Below, piece by piece: positions 60,177 to 64,000 of a DNA stretch of 64,000 bases. The stretch's first letter is position 1; each line of letters opens with the position of its first letter. A program made the translations under genes and the position numbers. The stretch is from Linnemannia schmuckeri. Its lineage: Eukaryota; Mortierellomycota; Mortierellomycetes; Mortierellales; Mortierellaceae. A model generated the notes under the pieces. It searched no databases, was not told the DNA's origin, and saw nothing but the letters and a program-made list of their open reading frames with translations. The stretch is from positions 2,852,001 to 2,916,000 of the forward strand of contig JANATG010000003.1 of NCBI GenBank assembly GCA_029449235.1, read 5' to 3'.

Positions 60177-63110
60177 TTAGCCGACGACGTCAATCTCGGC
60201 ATCCTCACCATACTCCATCTCGTCGTCATCAATGGCAGCAGTGGCGCGCAAGACAATAACATTCTCGATCGACTGCTGCTGCTGCATCATCAGCTGCTGT
60301 TGCTGAGCCATATCCTTCTGTATCCTGCGACCCTTATCAGTACCACCTCCTCCCACTCCAGTTGAACTGCCATGGGTGGCGCGCTTTCTCCTGGACTTGG
60401 ATGCATGTCCAGCGGCCCAGAGTGCATCCTGTTCAAGGTCATCTGCTGCCTGGTACATAGCCAGTGAAGTTGAGTGCACGGGGCTGCGCTTCTTGGTGTA
60501 GGTTCCTCGACGGCCCTTGGGGGTCGATCCGGACGAAGGATGAGGGGGCGAAGGAGAGCTGGAAGAGGTAGACGAATGGCCGGGTGAGAGCTCAGGAGTC
60601 CTCTCAGTATAGAAGCGCTGGCGTTGTCTCTCCATTGCCTCAGCTTCAGCAGCGGCAGCAGCAGCCTTGGCAGCAGCAACGGCGGCGCGCTCACGTTCCT
60701 CAGCAGCCAAGATAGATCGCATAGTCTGCATGCAGCAGGTCTCGACATACTGGTAAACCTGGACCAAGGTTGTCTCGTCCAAGCTAGAGAGATCGACCTC
60801 CATCTCCTCGTCTTCATCATCCTCAGCATCCTGACCCGAGGATCCATTCAGAATCTTGAACAATCCCGCCATATGCTCGGGACCAAGATCGTTGTTGATA
60901 CGGGCCACCAGAGCTTCCTCCATACGGCGCTTGTTGGGGCCCTCACGCTTTACGGTAGCAGCTACAGGAGCCATGGGTTGCTGGCGCTGAACAATGGACG
61001 TGGTCGGCTGGGCATCGACAGCGGGCTTTGTAGCCATGGGGGCTGCCGCCACCTTAGGAATCTCGTCTTGGTCTGAATCATCAGAGGCGTCCTCATCCAC
61101 CTCAGACTCGGAGCTAGAGTCAGCTCCCATGGTAGGGTTAGTAAAGCCGTAAAGGTTGGCCAAAGCGAGGTTCTGATACATGTCGACCGAGGGCATAGAG
61201 AGATCCATGGGCGACACTGCCGAGGCGCTGCTGGCAGAGGAATTGGATCCAACAATCAGATCTGCGACATTGACGGTCGCGGGGGTCTCGAAGGCGGAGG
61301 GTGCCAAGTCAAAGACAAACTCGTCGTAGGCTTGGTCAGCTGGGATGGCATTGTTATCCCAAATAGGAGCATTGCCCATCAGACCGTCCAGACCGAACTG
61401 GAAGGGGTTTCCATTGAGGTCGGACGAAAAGTCTTGAGTGTCGAACGCACTAATAATCCAAGCATAAGCATTGTTGGCAAAAAAAAAAGGAGGTTTGCGG
61501 AATAAAAAGGGAAAAGGGGAAAAGCGAATGGAAAAGGGAAAGGTCGTGCACCAACAGTTATGGAGTCAAAGAAGGAAAACAAAGGAAAAGCAGAGCGGGT
61601 GAGTGAGTTTCCCAGACAACAAACCAACGGTGCATGTTGAGCCCAAGACGGGTCGACTCGACCAAAACATCAACGAGAGCAAAAAGATAGAGCTTTTGTG
61701 CAAAAGGATAACGAGAATGACACTTACGAGTAGTCGTTCAGAACGTCGGCACCCTGCCAGTCGTCCCAGACCTTTGTCTGGAGTCCTGGGACCAGAAAGT
61801 CAGAGATGGAGAACGCGGGGACTGTTTGGTTGGCCGTGGCGTCGGCGTTGGTGATAGTGCTTGAAGGGGTTGTTGTGGATGCGTCCACATCGCTGTTGTT
61901 GTTTATTGTTGTGGTTGTTTGGGCAAAGGACGCTGAGAACTGGAGTTGGTTGAGTTCCTTAAGCAGAGTGGGGTTGAAGAGCCCAGATGGGAGCGCAAGG
62001 CCCCCATCCGGGTCAACAGGAGGATTCTCGACTAGTGTTATTCTATTCTCGCAGAAGAAGGGAGACAGGTATGAGGCAAAGGAGGAGTAGAAAGGAGGAC
62101 AGATGGGGTACAAGAAGAAGAGATACATAAACAAATCGCGTGAGAACGTGAACGACGAGTAAAACAAGCATTGAGCTGAACGGTGGAGGCAAGGGTACAA
62201 TCGAAAATATCGCGTGAGAACCAGAGTAGAAGAGGAAGGGCGCGATGACAACAAAACCGCTAGACATCAGAGACACGCACACACACACGATTGGAAAGAA
62301 AGGGAAAAAGAAGGAAAAGGGAAGGCAAGGGAGTAAGAGAACTGGGTTTGGTGTCCCGCTTGTAATAGAATGACACGTTCTGGTGGTCGTTGTTGTTTGC
62401 TTGCATAGGATATGCCCAAAGAGCGAAATAAGGCCAAAAAAGTAAACTAGTGCAGATGCGTTCAAAAAAGGTAGTGTGGCCCCTCTTTCTTGTTATCTTG
62501 GTCAAACAGGACGAACGATATGCAATTGCACCACTCGACCACCTCTTTTTTGATTTTTCTCTCTTCTCTTTTGATTGTTACTGGTCCAGTGGGGCGGAGG
62601 AAGGGAGAGGGCGAGAAAGGCGACACTCGTATTTTTTGTTTGTTTTTGTCTTGTGGAACGACATTTCATATCCTATGTCCTCATCCCATGGGATGGAGGC
62701 CAGAGTACAAAAAAATTTTCATTGGAAAATTGTCAACAAACACCCCTTGTTTCCTTTCCTTCACTCTTCTCTCGACAACAATTGCGGGCGAACAAAATGT
62801 TGTTGATAGCAAAGAGAGCGAGAGAGAGAGAGAGAGAGAAAGGGGGACACCAACAAAAGAGGAGCAAGGGCAGAACTGACCGACAGTAAAGCCCTGTACT
62901 GTTGTTGTTGGAGGTGGAAGGAAAGGATTCCATAGCGAGAAAAGCGAAAAGAAAGTCCGAAAAAAAAAGGACTGTTTGTCTCAGAAGAGCGTAAAGAAGG
63001 CAAAAAAAAAAAAAATGAAGTGGCGTATTTTTTTTCTTTTATCGCTGGCAGTGGTGAAAAGGTGGCGGTGGAGTGGGGTGGGGGACAAGAAGAAGTATTT
63101 ACCCTCCCAT
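60177..63110 (-). CDS. NET-domain protein (BET-type extraterminal domain)
   Basis: Certain exons: complement 60177..61449 and 61728..62042. 'EGPNKRRMEEALVARINNDL' with 'GPEHMAGLFKIL', then an acidic spacer and 'MEVDLSSLDETTLVQVYQYV' form a NET domain. NET domains of BET proteins bind short peptides of chromatin regulators and transcription factors. No bromodomain is visible. Around it are a Ser/Asp/Glu-rich segment, an Ala-rich coiled helix ('AAAKAAAAAAEAEAMERQRQ'), a basic Arg/Lys stretch and a Gln-rich tail with an acidic C-terminus. The first exon is uncertain: ATG at 63110 gives an 8-nt exon (63103..63110, donor GTAAAT) and 531 aa in total. ATG at 62933 (62881..62933, donor GTCAGT) also splices in phase. 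Nuclear transcription-related role is inferred. Confidence 0.8.
62043..63102 (-). other. Long first intron or leader of the NET-domain gene
   Basis: About 1.06 kb if the distal start codon is used. Contains A-rich runs and a short GA repeat (62819-62840). No independent gene seen. Confidence 0.4.
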
Positions 63111-63650
63111 GGAAGCAAAGAATCTTGATGGATCAAGGTAGAAAGGTGAAGCCGGTTAACGCTATCGATTGCGAAGGCAAAAGGTAGCGGACGATCAGGT
63201 GTGATCTTGCGGAATCCAACTTGGAGAGAATGGGAGTTTTTTGCTTTGACGGCAAAGGATAAGTCAGCTCACGCGGGTTCGGCCGAGTGAGAAGACTTGG
63301 AAGCGTGTTTGGGTTTAGTTGTTGTTGCTTTGTTGGTTGTTGATGAACCTCAAGAGTGTTTTGTTATTGTTTGAGATTGATCAAGAGTGTGGAGAAGGGA
63401 GGGAAAGAAAAGAGAGTTGGCTGTGTGGGGTGAGGAGTGTGTGTAGAGAGAAAGGAGGGACACCTCGCTTTGCGGTTGTGAGGCGCTTGGTGAGGATGAA
63501 AAAAGGGAAGGGAAACTGAACAGTGTGAAAAAAGAAGGAGAGAAGAAGAAAAAAAAAAAAAATGCCGCCTTCGCTTGGCACTAATAAACATGGCTAATGT
63601 TTTTCACAGTCACCCTTGGTACAATTGTAGGAAAAAGAAAAAAAAAAAAA
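63111..63650. other. Intergenic region upstream of the NET-domain gene
   Basis: Purine-rich on the plus strand between 63370 and 63560, with A runs at 63551-63563 and 63638-63650. Lies between the NET-gene start and the ORC4 stop codon; no gene seen. Confidence 0.5.
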
Positions 63651-63827
63651 TTACGCCCGACGGGCAGCCCAGCGCGCGACGATGGTCGGGCAGTCGCGGT
63701 GTTTCAGGACCACGTCCGAGATCTGAGAAGCATCGAGCATCACCCGCATCATCCGGTACTCCTTCGGTCCCTTACTCGCCGAATCCGCCGGCCGCAGCAG
63801 CTCGGTCTCGACTAGATGCTCGAACGC
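63651..63827 (-). CDS. ORC4: Origin recognition complex subunit 4, last exon (partial)
   Basis: The visible last exon reads 58 codons to TAA 63651-63653: 'AFEHLVETELLRPAD', then 'EYRMMRVMLDASQISDVVLK', then 'CPTIVARWAARRA'. This matches the C-terminal winged-helix end of ORC4, including the family's 'AFEHL...L' and 'CPT-x-RWA' features. The exon begins after a TAG acceptor at 63828-63830. The upstream intron appears to extend to about 63999, where GGTAAAA may be its donor. The rest of the gene lies outside the window. ORC4 is an AAA+ subunit of the complex that marks replication origins. The exon is more GC-rich than its surroundings. Confidence 0.85.
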   Translation of the reverse strand, partial: AFEHLVETELLRPADSASKGPKEYRMMRVMLDASQISDVVLKHRDCPTIVARWAARRA

Positions 63828-64000
63828 CTATTTGTTGTTGGCGACGTTGGTTTTGCCCATCAAATTCAATTGAATCAAAATTGATCACAATAATAATAAT
63901 AACAATAAACCGGGGTCAGAAAGAGAGAAAGTCATCATTTGATTTCTATACGTTCCATGGATGGACGACAACGAGATATTGAAGGACTGGTTCTTTTACC

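Overview
The window is eukaryotic nuclear DNA from a fungus. Genes carry short GT-AG introns, the housekeeping set is fungal, intergenic DNA is full of CT microsatellites and poly(A)/poly(T) tracts, and there are relics of Mutator-like and Fanzor-type elements. The gene content and style fit an early-diverging fungus of the Mortierellaceae (Mucoromycota). That assignment is an inference from style and family knowledge, not from a marker gene.

Left part (1-11.3 kb): a GPI-anchored Ser/Thr-rich surface protein behind a (CT)75 tract; an SDR oxidoreductase; a peroxisomal acyl-CoA oxidase with a PTS2-like N-terminus; and mitochondrial ATP synthase beta, split by a 1.1 kb intron after its presequence. 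The last three are on the minus strand.

Accessory island (11.7-22.1 kb): a decayed MULE transposase (minus) lies head to head with a large decayed gene (plus). Its 5' part encodes a FEN1/XPG-like flap nuclease with all catalytic acids in place. Its 3' part encodes a Fanzor/TnpB-like RuvC nuclease with a four-cysteine zinc ribbon. This pairing of a structure-specific nuclease with an RNA-guided-type nuclease is the most remarkable item in the window. A broken BFR1-like gene follows.

Middle (22.5-29.3 kb): a CCDC124/Lso2-like ribosome-associated protein, ribosomal protein L18, and a 2-oxoglutarate/Fe(II) oxygenase. A 12.2 kb stretch with no gene I can support (29.3-41.5 kb) follows; it is rich in homopolymer and pyrimidine tracts.

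Right part (41.5-64 kb): a small two-TM protein divergent from a Prp43/DHX15 helicase; mitochondrial ClpX with an IGF loop; protein-kinase relics; a fused Met8-Met1 siroheme synthase; a CNNM/Mam3-like CBS membrane protein; an F-box/LRR protein; a NET-domain protein; and, at the edge, the last exon of ORC4.

Most genes are unrelated housekeeping functions (mitochondrial energy and proteostasis, peroxisomal beta-oxidation, translation, splicing, sulfur assimilation, replication origin recognition). Only the 11.7-19.5 kb island looks like a functional unit of its own, and it is a relic. Exon boundaries were placed by hand from GT/AG sites, reading phase and family alignment.
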